64,000 bases of DNA from Microcebus murinus (Eukaryota; Chordata; Mammalia; Primates; Cheirogaleidae), in the NCBI RefSeq assembly GCF_040939455.1, contig NC_134120.1, positions 53,459,001 through 53,523,000 of the forward strand, written 5' to 3'. The notes beneath the pieces were generated by a model that saw nothing but the letters and a program-made list of their open reading frames with translations, ran no database searches and was not told where the DNA came from. Shown one piece after another: positions 23,301 through 34,879 of this stretch. The stretch's first letter is position 1. Each line of letters starts with the position of its first letter. Both the position numbers and the translations under genes were made by a program.

Positions 23301-24600
23301 AGTTTTTATTAGGTGAGTAGTTTGGTATCGGGCATATTTTCATGCCTATGATTTAATCATGTTTCCATTCTCTTTATGTAACCATTTCAGTAATTCCTAG
23401 AAAATCCTTAATGTTTAGGAATGAAATTGATTCATGACCCACCTATTTTATGAAAATGATAAACTGCTGTTTTGTTTGGATCACTTCTAATCATTAAAAA
23501 AAAAGTAATTTTGAGAAAGCACATAAGAATAAAGTTTAAAGCCGTTTTGGTGGGATGCTGCTGAAATGCACCTTGCTTGTTGCAAGCATTAAAAGCACAA
23601 ATGCTAATATAAACTGTGTAGTCTCAAAGGCAATAAATGTGTGAGCTGTCTTCTCTGCCACTATGGAATGCTGCTCATTTTGGCTGTCAGACCAATAATA
23701 ATTCAATATATAACACAGATAAAGACCAGCCCATGGTGCGATTCTCTTCTGAATTTATAACACCTGGGGAAATTACAAGAAAAAGCCCATCCAGTGAGTG
23801 ACGTTGAGGAATAGACCATGTAACAGCCCAGATAATCGTCAGAGGGTGGCGTCTCCTTAGTGAATTTGCCAGTCTTAAGATCCAGTGTCTGTCCCTTGGT
23901 CTTTTAAGAGGCAGTAGCCAGGTTTGTCAGTCCACTAGGATTGCATCTGTCTAAAAACAGAGTCATATTGGTATTTTAATAATTTATAATGAGAAAATAA
24001 GACAGGCCTAGAGGAGTTGGGCACCCACAACCTTTAGCCAGCCAGGACAGTCTGTCTTTCTGGCAAGCTCTGTGAGGAACTCATTATAATGAAATTTTTC
24101 TTGGTGAGCCTGGAAGCAGGGAATGGAATGCACTGGAAGAAGTCGGGGTTTGTTTGTTTTGTTTCGTTTTTTGTAAACACACGCTCAGGGTTTAAAGCGT
24201 TCTTGGCAGCATTAACAATAATGCATTCTCATCCGCTCCGTGTCCTGCCTGTACTGATAGCTATGCAGGCAGGATTGCTGTCCTCACAGAGCTTACTTCT
24301 AGAGGCTGCACCTGGAATCCTTCTTAGCATGGCCTTATACAGCCATTGCAGAGTAGGGCACACCTGTGTCTCCCAGCCAGCCAGATCCAGCCTGTGGGCC
24401 AGGGCACCCTCCCTTGCATCTGGGCTTGGATGGATATCACTGAGGTTTGCCTTGGAGGATCCATAACCATTGATGGCAGGCGTTCCTTTGATGTGTCTTT
24501 TGTAAAGCTTACTTTGGATATGTTTTAGATCTATGGTGTTGAATTGTGCCACTTTCAGATGGCAGTCTTATTTATCCTGCACCTTCCCGATCTCTAGTTA
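20366..24600. other. Four-kilobase repeat-poor AT-rich stretch
   Basis: I recognise no transposable element and no gene in over 4 kb. That is unusual beside the dense fossils elsewhere in the window. Short open frames (such as 24089-24466 and 24229-24552, on opposite strands over the same bases) have no domain. The stretch could hold conserved non-coding elements, or repeats too old to recognise by eye. Confidence 0.4.
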
Positions 24601-24609
24601 TACCCCGGT

Positions 24610-24820
24610 CAGCCTTCATCCTCCCTTTGCTAGACAATGTCATATCCTCTCCTCTCTTCCAATTCTCTCCTCCAGTCCTTCCCCCATGCTGCTGCTGGAA
24701 TGATTGTTTTCAAATACAGATTTGACCATATATTACTGTTTGGTAACAGACTTGTGTGGCTCTTTATTACCCAGAAAATAAAGGCTTTTTGTTTTTTTAC
24801 TGGAAGCTCAAAAAGCAGCG
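24610..24820 (+). repeat. L2 LINE ORF2 fragment (sense)
   Basis: 'ccccatgctgctgctggaatgattgttttcaaatacagatttgaccatat' and 'tctttattacccagaaaataaaggct' follow the L2 region that precedes its 3' UTR. The copy is diverged. Confidence 0.6.
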
Positions 24821-24879
24821 TTTATCTTTTATCCAGGATTAGACAAACTTGAAATTGCATACTGGCACTACTTATTACA

Positions 24880-24965
24880 TTCTTTAGTACCAGTTTCCTA
24901 ATCTGCAAAATGGGAGTTTAAAATGTTTTTCAGGCTTCTTGAAAAGCTCATGTAACATAATGTTT
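24880..24965 (+). repeat. MIR fragment (sense)
   Basis: 'agtaccagtttcctaatctgcaaaatgggagttt' followed by 'gaaaagctcatgtaacataatg' fits the MIR 3' half. It splits the flanking L2-like text. Confidence 0.5.
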
Positions 24966-24984
24966 AACAGGGTTAGAGGTAAAT

Positions 24985-25270
24985 GTCAACTCCCTCTTCT
25001 ATCTCTCCCTTCAAGGCTCTTCCCAGTCTTGCCCCAGCTGTGTTTCTGACCTGTCTCCCTGGATGACTTACTTTACCCACAAAAGCTGGGAATTCTAGCA
25101 GGTGTGTGATTTTCATTACCCAGCTTTGCATTTCATTATACCCATCACTGTGCTCCAGGGCCTGCCTCTGCTCTCCTGTGCCAAAATTTGACTTTTCCTT
25201 CAAGGCCCTGCACCTGCCTCACCTGGGCAGGGACTGCCAGCAGCTCCTGTGATGTGCCCAGAGCACTGTG
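24985..25270 (+). repeat. L2 LINE continuation (sense)
   Basis: 'caaggctcttcccagtcttgccccagctgtgtttctgac' and the pyrimidine-rich text after it follow the L2 tail, probably the rest of the copy starting at 24610. The right end is uncertain. Confidence 0.5.
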
Positions 25271-25842
25271 TTCATGATTCTAGGTGGCAGTTATTTGAGC
25301 ATCCTTTTTGAGAATGAGAGTCCTTCCAAACTGGCTAGTGTTTACTTCATCCTTGTGTCTTCCAAGTTGGAAGGTTTTTGGGAGGTCTCTGTATGTTTTT
25401 AGGGGAAGTAGGGTGGTGGTGGAAGGGGATAATGACAGATATACAGGAAAAATGGGTTTCTGTTTATCCTTTAAGACATTATCTGTAGTATTTATGTACT
25501 TTGCCATCTTTTGCCATGTATCGTTAGCACATTCTGAGGCCATTTCAGTCCTTTTTATCTTAAGCAACATGGTTATGAGACATGTTATGGTGTTACCAGG
25601 GATGGACAAAATGAATTTAGGGTACCATTTTCTTAACACATTAACCTATTAAATGATGAATAGTTTTAAGGTGCACACTGAGGGTAAAGATTTATCCATA
25701 AAGCAGCCAAGTAAAACTCTGATGAAATGTGAATCATTATTTTTCTGTCATGTGCACAAATTCCATAAAAAAAACTCTTACAAGGGCAAATTCAGATTAT
25801 TTCTGTGATGTATTAAAATAAAATTTGGTCTAAAAATCTTTA

Positions 25843-25878
<36 letters not shown>

Positions 25879-26258
25879 CATATGGATTCTCTCTCACTAA
25901 TATACTGATAGTTTTGGGCTTTTCTTGTAAAAGTTAGGGTGAGAAAGATTTTAGGTAAATTATCATTACCTATAGGCAACATTCCAGATAAGTTATATAT
26001 TTTATGGACAGTGAGAAAATATGTGAACTGAAGATAGAGTTTTCTACAAGATGTTGCAATTTTTGTTCTACTTCAATTTTAGCTCCATAAATAGTCAGAA
26101 ATGCCCTATATTTGTAAGGCTATCCTGGTGTGTCCTGGTAATGCTCAAAGCCAGCTCCCTTTGAGCCCATCTCCTAACAGATTGGAATTTGGCAAATAGT
26201 GATTAATGACACTCACTTTATTGATTTCAGAAGGTTGTTGGCTTGGTCATATAGATCA
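25271..26258. other. Unassigned DNA containing a TA microsatellite
   Basis: Overlapping open frames at 25280-25639 (minus) and 25308-25652 (plus) lie over the same bases and show no domain. Apart from the TA repeat, nothing is recognised. Confidence 0.4.
25847..25874. repeat. (TA)14 microsatellite
   Basis: Fourteen uninterrupted TA units are followed by CATACATATGG. The perfect run suggests a length-variable locus. Confidence 0.95.
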
Positions 26259-26345
26259 GTGGTTCACAAGCATTAGAGAGCATCAGAATCACCCAGCAGG
26301 AGTGCTTGTGAGAACACAGTTGGACTCTACCCCCAAAATTGGGAT
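26258..26345 (+). repeat. MER5-like hAT fragment
   Basis: 'gatcagtggttcacaagcattagagagcatcagaatcaccc' and 'gcttgtgagaacacagttgg' match the left half of MER5A-type elements. It ends where the Tigger text begins. Confidence 0.6.
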
Positions 26346-26389
26346 GTGGCCTAAGCCAGAGCAAGGGCCTAATTCTCTCTAATTCTGTG

Positions 26390-27596
26390 AAGCCTGAGAG
26401 AGTTGAGGAAGCTGCAAAAGAAAAGTTTGAAGCTAGAAAAGATTGACTTATGAAGTTTCAGGGAAAAAGCCATTTCCAGAATGTGAATGTGTAAGGTGAA
26501 ATAGCAAGTGTTGCTGGAGAAGCTGCAGCAAGTTATCCAGAAGATCTGTGATCTAGCTGAGATAATTGATGAAGGTAGCTGTGCTAAACAGCAGATTTTC
26601 AGTGTAAATGGACCAGCCTTCTATTGGTAAAAGATGCCATCTAGGGCTTTCATAGTTAGGAGAAGTCAATGCCTGGCTACAAAGCTTTGAAGGACAGACT
26701 GGCTCTCTTGTAGGGGCTAATGTAGCTGGTGACTTTAAGTTGAATCCAGTGATCATTTACCATTCTGAAAATGCTAAGGCCCTCAAGTATTATGCTAAAT
26801 CTACTCTGTGTGTGCTCTATAAATGGAAAAACACATCTTGGATGACAGCATATCTGTTTATAGCATGGTTTACTGACTATTTTAAGCCCACTGTTGAGAC
26901 CTACTGCTCAGAAGGAAAGATCCTTTCAAAATATTACTGCTCATTCACAAGGCACCTGGTTACCCACGGACTCTGATGGAGATGTACAAGGAGGTTCATG
27001 TTGTTTTCATTCCTGCTAACACAGCATCCACTCTGCAGCCCATGGATCAAGGAGTAATTTCAACTTTCAAGTCCTTTTATTTAAGAAATACATTTCATAC
27101 GGGTATGGTTGTCATAGATAGTGATTCCTCTGATGAATCTAGGCAAAGTAAATTGAAAACTTTCTGGAAAGGATTCACCATTCTAGATAACACTAAGCAT
27201 ATTCTTGATTCATGGGAGGTAGTCAAAATACCAGCATTAACAGGAGCTTGGAAGAAGTTGATTTTAACCTTCATGGATAACTTTGAGGGGCTCAAGACTT
27301 TAGTGGAGGAAGTAATTACAGATGTGATAAAAATAGTAAGAGATTGACCTTACACCTTAGATCCTTTAAAGGATTGACTCCAATTTCAAAAGAAGTTCTG
27401 TGGGTAAAATAGTAATGCTACAGGGAAATCTTTCATGAAAGGAAGAGTTAATTGATGTAGCAAACTTTATTATTGTCTTAATTTAGGAAATTGTCATAGC
27501 CACCCCAGCTTCTGGCAACCACCACTCTGATCTGTCAGGAGCCATCAACACTGAGACAAGACTTCCACCAGCAAAATGATTATGACTTGCTGGTGT
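26390..27596 (+). pseudogene. Tigger1-like (pogo) DNA transposon with dead transposase
   Basis: The DNA follows a Tigger1-type element from inside its transposase gene to near its 3' end. Open stretches at 26740-26976 and 26976-27347 translate to a pogo-like DDE transposase. The 26976 frame carries the family's 'STLQPMDQGVISTFKS' block, which in relatives follows the second catalytic aspartate region. The frame is broken by stops and shifts (for example an in-frame stop after 26973), the N-terminal DNA-binding part is missing, and the C-terminal part is deleted at about 27340-27364. The last 200 bp ('ttgactccaatttcaaaagaagtt', 'catcaacactgagacaagacttccaccagcaaa') are Tigger1 3' text. The terminal inverted repeats are not present, so it is immobile. 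Confidence 0.85.
27339..27357. repeat. 19-bp direct repeat, copy 1
   Basis: AGAGATTGACCTTACACCT occurs here inside the Tigger transposase remnant and again at 27597-27615, at the Tigger/L1 junction. Confidence 0.9.
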
Positions 27597-27615
27597 AGAG
27601 ATTGACCTTACACCT
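27597..27615. repeat. 19-bp direct repeat, copy 2
   Basis: Identical to 27339-27357. Its right half reads as L1 sequence, so this copy probably is the original. Confidence 0.9.
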
Positions 27616-28554
27616 ATCATAAAAATTAACTCAAAATGGAGCAAATCTTTGTAAAATATAGAGATATAAAATCAGAGAGTAAAGTAAGTAACTTTGGGTT
27701 TTTCAATATGTTTTTAGATATAACACCAAAGGCTTGATCCATGAAAGAAAATACTGCTGTGTTTAACTTCATTACAATTAAAAACTTCTGCTCTGCAAAA
27801 GACACTCTTAAGAGAATGAAAAGACAAGCCACAGACTAGGAGAAAATGTTAGCAAAACATATCTGATAAAGGACTACTATCCAAAGTTTACAAATCTTAA
27901 AGCTCAACAATAAGAAAACAGCCCAATTAAAAAGTGGACAAAAGATCTGAACAGACACCTCACCAAAGAAGATGGCAAATAAGCTTATGAAAAGATGCTT
28001 GCTTGAGCAATATGTGTCATTAGGGAATTGCAAATTGAAACTACAGAGATATCACTACATACATATTAGAATGGCTGAAGTCCAAAACAGCGACAGTGCC
28101 AAATGCTGGCAAGTATGTGGAACAACAGGAACTCTCATTCATTGCTCATGGGAATGGCAAATGGTACAGCCACTTTGGAAGAGAGTCTGGCAGTTTCTTA
28201 CAAAGCTAACCATAGTCTTGATATAATCCAGCAATTGTGCTCATTGGTGTGAGTTGAAAACATATTCATACCAAAACCTGCAAACGTTTATAGCAGCTTT
28301 ATTCATAATTGCCAAAATTTGTGTGCAACCAAGATGTCCTTCAATAGGTGAATGGATAAAGAAACTGTGATACGTCCAGACAATGGAATATTATTCAGTG
28401 CTAAAAAGAAATGAACTTTCAAGCCACAAAAGACATTAAGGAATCTTAAATGCATATTACTGAGGGAAGAAGCAAGTTTGAAGAGTCTATATACCATATG
28501 ATTCTGACTATCTGACATTTTGGAAAAGCAAAACTATTCTGACAATATAAAGAT
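27603..28554 (+). mobile_element. Old L1, ORF2 3' end (first part, sense)
   Basis: Sense L1 ORF2 text: 'cataaaaattaactcaaaatgg', 'aaaacttctgctctgcaaaagacac', 'gctcaacaataagaaaacagcccaattaaaaagtgg', 'tttatagcagctttattcataattgcc' and 'ggaatattattcagtgctaaaaagaaatga'. The ORF is broken throughout. The copy is interrupted at 28554 and resumes at 29251. It belongs to the same L1 group as the antisense copy at 1780-2672. Confidence 0.9.
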
Positions 28555-29250
28555 AATTACTACCTCACATGCATTAAGAAAGAAAAAAGAAACAAGTGTT
28601 GGTGAGGATGTGGAGAGATCAGAACTCTTGTGCATTGTTGGAGGGAATGCAAAATGGTTCAGCCACTATGGAAAACAGTATGGCAGTTCCTCAAAAATAT
28701 ATAATAATCCAACACTTGATCCAACATACCACTTATGGGTTTATACCAGAGAGAATTGCAATCAGGGCCTTGAAATGAAATTTGTATACCTATGTTCATT
28801 ACAGCATTATTTACAATAGGCAAAAGGTATTTATAGAAGTAATTCTAAGTGTCCATTAATGGATGAATGAATAAACAAAATGCAGTATGTGTGTGGGATG
28901 GAATACTATTCAGACTTAAAATGGAAGGAAACTTTGAGACCTGAGTGAAACATAAGGATGTTGTGCTAGGTGAATTAATCCTAAAATGCAAGGCCTATGT
29001 GATACTACTTATGTCAGGTACCTAGATTAGTCAAATTCAAATTCATAGAGACAGAAAGTGGAATTGTGGTTACTAGGGGATTGGGATAGATAAGGAAGGG
29101 AATGGAGAGTTTTTATTTAATCGGTGTGGTGTTTCAGTTTTGCAAGATGAAAAGAATTTTGGTGGCAATGGTTGCACAACAATGTGAATGTACTTAAGAT
29201 GGTAAATTTTAGGTTATGTATATTTTATCATAATTTACAGAAAAAGAAAA
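28555..29250 (+). mobile_element. Second L1 nested inside the first (sense)
   Basis: A different L1 3' end begins here: 'acaagtgttggtgaggatgtggagagatcagaactcttgtgcattgttgg', 'ccactatggaaaacagtatggcagttcc', 'catgttcattacagcattatttacaatagg' and a 3' UTR with 'ggtggcaatggttgcacaacaatgtgaatgta'. It ends in an A-rich tail at about 29241-29250. Because the ORF2 end is repeated and the first L1 continues on the far side, this is an insertion into the first. Confidence 0.85.
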
Positions 29251-29600
29251 GAGCAGTGGTTGCCAGGGTTGTGGATGGGGGGAGGGGATATTAGGTAGAG
29301 CACAAGGGGTTTTCAGGGCAGTGAAATTATTCTGTATGACACGAATGGTGGATACATGACATTATGTATTGGACAACACCCACAGAACTGTACAACAGAA
29401 AGAGTGAGCCCTAATGCAATCTGTGGGCTTGGTTAATAACACCATATCAATATTAGCTAATCAGTGTAACAAATATACCACACCAAGCTATGAATAATAA
29501 GGGAGACTGAGGGTGGGGGAGGGAATATATGGGGACTCTCTGGACTTTCTGCTTAGTTTTTCTGTAAACCTAAACCTGCTCTGAAAAATAAAGTGGAGTC
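29251..29600 (+). mobile_element. Old L1 3' UTR (second part of the first L1)
   Basis: 'gagcagtggttgccagggtt', 'gtatgacacgaatggtggatacatgacattatg', 'gagtgagccctaatgcaat' and 'ctgctctgaaaaataaagt' are the 3' UTR expected right after position 28554 of the interrupted copy. Confidence 0.85.
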
Positions 29601-31164
29601 ATGAAAACTGAAAAGAAAAGGGAAAGAAACCTTTGGAGCTAAAGAACCAAATAGAATTAGTATAAATCGGCTAGTTTTTGAAATAACTCATGTAGTAGAA
29701 ATAGTTTGGATAAGATCAACTCCTTGAGATAACCAAAGCATTTGTGTGAGTGTGTATTAAACATTCTGTCTTCATTTACCCTTCCCACCTACCACCTTTG
29801 CCACAGATGTGCACATTAAAAACTCCAGAGCAACAATGGACAGAGAACAAAGGCCTCATCTTTAGCTAAAGTGCTCAGAGGGGGACATGCATGAAGAACC
29901 TTCTTAGAGGTGGGCTTCTCCTTTCCCAGAGCCCCATGTGGTTACCTTCCCCAACCCCACTTTTTAGGGATGATAGGCTGTACTTTGATATTTCTTTTTC
30001 TCTGAGTGAACTAGGAGAAGTTTTAATTGTTTTCCTTATTCATGGAGGCGATTCATTTGTGCAAATAGTTTTTTTCTCTTCTCTCAAACCTTAAAATTTC
30101 TCCTCCTCCTGAGGAGGTGTGGCCAAGCTTGCATTAGCAGCAGTTTTATTTTGTGGAGTCATATCGTCTTACTTCCATTGTCCTTTCCCGCTCTTTCTCC
30201 CTTTCCCTGCTTTAAGGCCAAGGTGGATATGTAGGAAGCTGAGGTAACCCCATTTTCCTCGCATTTCCCTTTGGAATCTTTTTGCTTCTGACTATCCTTG
30301 CATTTCTGACATGCAGTGACCCTTTTTGCTAAGATTTAGATTCTTAGTTGAACAAAAAATTGAGAGAAGATAGTTGTGTCCCTGTCCCTCAACTGTTCCT
30401 TTAAAAGATGCTTCCAATCACCATATTTCCCGTCTGAGTTTAGAGTTTGCCAAATTGTCAGCAGGGTTTGAAGGCCTGGGGGCCCTGTGCGATGCTATTT
30501 CTGGATCTCCCATTGACAGCAGCCGGATTACAGTGAAGCCCGGAAACTGACAGTTTAGGGCGAGCGTGCTGTTGCCGTGGGCAGTCTGAGACGAGGGCCT
30601 CTCCATCCTGCCGACGTAGGACAGTCATTCCTCCTGAGGTGGCTTGTCCTTTCTGATGATAGATTGAGGAAGACAAGCAGCACATGAGTAGACACACACC
30701 TTGTCCAGGCGGTTGGTGCCATTTAACAGTTTCCTCCCACTCTTGACATTTTCATTTCCCTCCTTCACCTTGCTCATCACTAGCTGTTTGCATCTTATTT
30801 TCTGTACACAGCGGTAATGCAGAATGACAGAATACACATACAAGCTCCATTACTCATTTCATATGCTGCATTCTAGTCAAATTACACAGCAGTTTTACAC
30901 GCAGTGAGCCATGAAAGGGGTGTATGATTTTAATTGTGTGCTGGCCTTGTGCAGGGCATCGTTCAAGTTGGACTGGAATTTTCAAGAAGTGTTGCTGCTT
31001 AAAACAGCAATGGTGAAACAAAAAGGTGTTTCATTTATGATCTTCTCATGCCAGATTCGGCTTGCCTTGTTTATTAGGAAGCTGCTTTCCTAGGGCACAA
31101 TGAGGCTTTTTAATCATATTCCTAGGGGAACAATATTGTATTGTCACCTGTTCATTCTCACTCC
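29601..31164. other. Unassigned DNA
   Basis: No gene or repeat recognised. A short palindrome CCTCCTCCTGAGGAGG lies near 30101-30116. Minus-strand open frames at 30418-30843 overlap one another in different frames and have no domain. Confidence 0.4.
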
Positions 31165-31450
31165 TCCTTTTACTGAGGTATAATTGGCAAATAAAATTGT
31201 ATATAAGGTGTACAACATGATGTTTCGATAGATGTATACATTGTGAAATGATTACCACCCAACACCTCATGTAGTTACCTTTTTTTTTATGGTGAGGACA
31301 TTTAAGATCTATTCTCTCAGCAGATTGCAAGTATACATTGCAGTTTCATTGGCTGTGGTCTCCATGCTGTACATTAGATCCCTAGAATTTATTCATCCTG
31401 CATATGTGAAACTTTGTGCCCTTTGACTGACATCTCCCAATCCATTCATT
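31165..31450 (-). mobile_element. L1 3' UTR fragment (antisense)
   Basis: 'tttactgaggtataattggcaaataaaattgtatataaggtgtacaa', 'ccatgctgtacattagatccctagaatttattcatcctgc' and 'ctttgactgacatctccc' are the reverse complement of an L1 3' UTR of the mammalian L1M type. It is a 5'-truncated remnant. Confidence 0.85.
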
Positions 31451-31626
31451 CTTAAATGCTGTCCTGGGCTTCGGGTGACTCAGCTGTGGCAGCTACACAG
31501 AATTTGCCTGTTTTTGTCCAGCATGATCTCTAGAAAGCCTGAGAACTTACCTAAAACCTTGCTACTTCCTAAAATAAAGGGAGTTTTTTTTTTCTAAAAA
31601 ATAACTACTTAAAAAATGAACAAGTT

Positions 31627-31656
31627 TAGTGCAAGGGGTATTAGTGCAAGGGGTAG
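31627..31656. repeat. Short tandem duplication (about 15 bp, two copies)
   Basis: The word TTAGTGCAAGGGGTA occurs twice in close succession, as in 'tttagtgcaaggggtattagtgcaaggggtagc'. It looks like a slippage duplication. Confidence 0.8.
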
Positions 31657-32099
31657 CAGAATGCTTGGTGCTTAGTTGATGCAGGTATTTTTCCAGGATT
31701 TCAGCTTCAGACTTAGATGGAATCCACTGGCCTCTCTACTTCTTGTTTGCGTCCTTGCCTGTCAGTCACAGTTGTATCAGAGATAGCATCTCAGGCTATT
31801 TGTTCTATGTTGAGTGCTTGCTCAACAAGCACTTTGCTTCTCCTTGCAAAGACATTTTGATGGTAGGATGGGAAGTTAGACCTAAAGCCCAACAAGATAT
31901 TCAGAAAAAGTGCAGCACACAGTATCTTACTCAAATAGTTCCTTAATTTAATGTTTGATTGACTTATAAACAGCCAGGGACATGTGAATGTGCTGTTTAT
32001 CGCAAGTGAAGATTTCCTGGTAAATAGATGGGTGAGCATCAGTAGAAATTGTTTCTTCTTACTTCTTTAGCCAACTTATTTTGGTTTCTGGAAGTGCGT

Positions 32100-32570
32100 T
32101 AGTGCTTTTGCATCGGTCACCTCATCCCATTCCTTAGTCATCCTCATTGTCTTTGCTTCAGTCACATTGAAGACATTTCCAGTCCTTTAACTTGCCAATA
32201 TTGCTTCTGCTTCGGGGCCTTCTGCAGTTACTGTCCCTCTACTTGGAGCTCCCCAGTTCTTCAGACAGCCAGCATTTCCATATCCACATCTCCAATTAGG
32301 TTGCTAATGAGGTCTTATTTGATGACCTTGTTTAAAATTGTAAGTAAACACACACACACACACAGAGTCTTCCTTCCCCTGCTTAATTTTTACAGATTCT
32401 TCTCCATCTTACACACTAAATATTTTGTTTGTTTGTTTGTTTGTCTTCTACTAGAACGTGAGCCTGTGAATTCAGGAATTTGTCTGCTCTGAATTCCCTT
32501 CTGTATTTCCAGTGACTAGAACAATGTCTGGCACTTAGGAAGTTAATAAATATTTATTGAACAAGTCAGT
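32100..32570 (+). repeat. L2 LINE 3' end (sense)
   Basis: The tail reads 'ctactagaacgtgagcctgtgaattcaggaatttgtctg', 'gtgactagaacaatgtctggcacttagg' and 'ttaataaatatttattgaacaagt', the classic L2 3' end. It contains a (CA)8 run at 32349-32364 and a GTTT run at 32427-32444. Confidence 0.8.
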
Positions 32571-32689
32571 GGATGGTGGCCATCCCTGGCCATCCTATTT
32601 ACATCCTCTTCCTCCAGCAGTATAAACACTTAACTGCAATCTAAGTTCATTTATTTGTTCCTTTAATTATCACCTGTCTCTCCTTTCCC

Positions 32690-32805
32690 CAAGCAAAAAG
32701 TAAACTCCAAGGGAGGAAAGGCCTGGCCTACCTTACTTACCTGACGTTCCGGCACCTATGACAGTGCTTGACAGATAGAAAATGCTAAGTAATGGTTGGA
32801 TCAGT
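32690..32805 (+). repeat. L2 LINE 3' end (sense), second copy
   Basis: 'agtaaactccaagggaggaaaggcctggc' and 'cctatgacagtgcttgacagatagaaaatgctaagtaa' repeat the L2 3' pattern just downstream of the preceding copy. Confidence 0.6.
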
Positions 32806-34710
32806 GAAGCGCCTCTTCCTGCTTCCTTCTTCCACTGAATATGTCTGTTTCACATTTGTGACACATGTGTTTTCTTTGACCTTGGGATGCCCCTGACAAT
32901 GAAGTGTGGATAGGTTAGTGAGAAGCCTGGTGCCAAAGGAAATGGCCCAGTCTTTGTAGACTAGCTCAATCTAGTGGAGAAGCTGTAGATTTTTTTCCAG
33001 AAGATCAATGACTTTGACAGTTGTGCCTCATTTCATAGTGGTCTGTCATGTATTCTCAATCTGTGGGGTTCAGAGGGCTCTGTGGACAGTTTGACAGTTA
33101 CCCAGCCTTCTAGAGGGTAAAAGTGGACTCAGGAAGCTGCTAAATTTGCTGACGAATAGAACAGACAGCAAGGGAGTCCACAGAGGGAGGCTTAGAGGGA
33201 GAAGCAGGAGTCTTCAGCAGAGACGTGCAGGGACAGGCAGGATTCTTAAGCATAACACTTAGAGCACCTTCACCAAACACCATGAGACGACCTAACTGTA
33301 CTAGGTACTGGGACATAAGGAGGGCCTGCTGCTGTGTCATACCCTCAACAGGAATCCGCCGGCTTTTGTAACACCATGATAGATGCATTTTCTAACATGC
33401 CAAAACCAGCTTGATGGCAAGGCAAATCACTCAAGGCAACAAAGGAAATGCGTTCTTGAAGAACAGGACTGTCTTTGCATAGGGCAAAGTGATGAAGAGG
33501 CAAGACAAAGATCTGTTCAGGAAAATATTGATTTATCTGTAACAGTTTTTTTTAAAGCTGTTTTTCTTATGAGCAATGACATTTAGGATCTTCATTTAGT
33601 TTTCTGAACTCAGAATATTCATAATACTGGCTAATGTGGCACTGATGTGGCTTTTAGAAGCTCACGTTACAAGTGTGGTTAAATTTCTGAATTCCACTAA
33701 GAGACAGAGACCTGCAGGTGCTTCTGTTTCTTGTGTCAGCTGCATCTGTGGACCATTTAAAGTGCTCATGTGAGATTTTTGCCCTTGAATTTGCTATTCT
33801 AAACACCTTGGTTCTGAGTTCTCCGCTGGGAAAGATTGGGAAGCATCCATAGGAAGGCAGTGACAATGAATGTGCCAAGGAGAGGGAGAAGACTGACTTT
33901 TGCCAATTTCCAGGCTAGTAAATGAAAATATAATCCATAGTGGGTCAGAAAAATGCCTTTCACCCAACCATTCAAAAATTAAGTCATGGATAAAAATGAT
34001 CTGGCTAGTACAGAAAGACCTAGTAATCCTGTAGAGAGGAGAGCATGATTCTGCTGCAGACTTGCAGCTTCTGCATGTGGAAAACCACTTGCATTGCCAG
34101 CAGATAATACTCCTAATAGACTCCTGGTGTATACCTTTATTGGCCTGCTTGAGTAAGTATTGAATGACACCTGAGGGGGGGTGTGATATCATGGAAAGAA
34201 CACTGGAATAAGCCTGAGTAATAATCATTACTACCATTAATGATCTTATTTTCTAATGGCAATATAGTTTGTCAAGTGTGTTCACATATATGATCTTGAT
34301 CGAAGATTAACACTAAAAACCATGTCTTGGTCATGTCTACACCTCCTTTAATTGCCCAGAATACTTCTTTGAATCTAGTATGTGTTCCATCTGTGTTTAC
34401 AAAATAAATACATTACCCTCTCTGGTCCCCATGGCAGGCCTGTGAGGTAGCATGTGGTCCTAGGCAAGGACATTGACTCTGAGGGGTGAGTGACTGGCCA
34501 AGAGTGTGAGGGGCAGGCCTGTCTGTGTAGTCCTAACTTGGTGTCCTCTTCCCGGAAAGAGCACACTCGTACCAAGCACACTGGCCATCAGCAGGCACTC
34601 ACTGCACACTTCTCAGCTATTTACTCTCAGCATTTTCAACTAGTAAAGCTTTCCTATACTGGTGACCACTTAGTTGTAGCCTTACCTAAAGATAAAGTTT
34701 CTTCAAAATG
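32806..34710. other. Unassigned DNA
   Basis: No repeat or gene recognised. The 147-codon minus-strand open frame at 33794-34237 has no domain and overlaps two other minus-strand frames, so I treat it as chance. Confidence 0.4.
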
Positions 34711-34714
34711 GGAC

Positions 34715-34820
34715 TTCAGTTCATTTAACAAATATTTATTGGGTGGCTGTGGCGGGCGAGGTAGTGTTCTAGGTACTGGGGATGCTGCAGTGAACAAAAT
34801 ACCCTCAGCATCACTGCTTT
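34715..34820. repeat. Ancient L2/MIR-type repeat fragment
   Basis: 'tcatttaacaaatatttattgggtgg', 'tgttctaggtactggggatgctgcagtgaacaaaa' and 'ttcatggagcttta' are a common old mammalian repeat, the same type as 8703-8825. Confidence 0.65.
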
Positions 34821-34879
34821 CATGGAGCTTTAGTTAAGCACATGTGTGTCTGGGGGCTGGGCATCACAAAATAAACAGC

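Noticed and set aside
25632..25660. Second TTAACACATT end, possible piggyBac-like copy
   Set aside because: The word TTAACACATTAAC occurs at 25633, but no inverted partner ending in TTAA was found nearby, so a single short match is not enough.
26740..27347. Functional transposase or host-domesticated Tigger gene
   Set aside because: The frames are split by a stop near 26973, the DNA-binding part is absent and the C-terminal part is deleted, so the element is a fossil.
33794..34237. 147-codon minus-strand frame
   Set aside because: It overlaps other minus-strand frames, has no domain, and lies in unassigned DNA without coding-like features.
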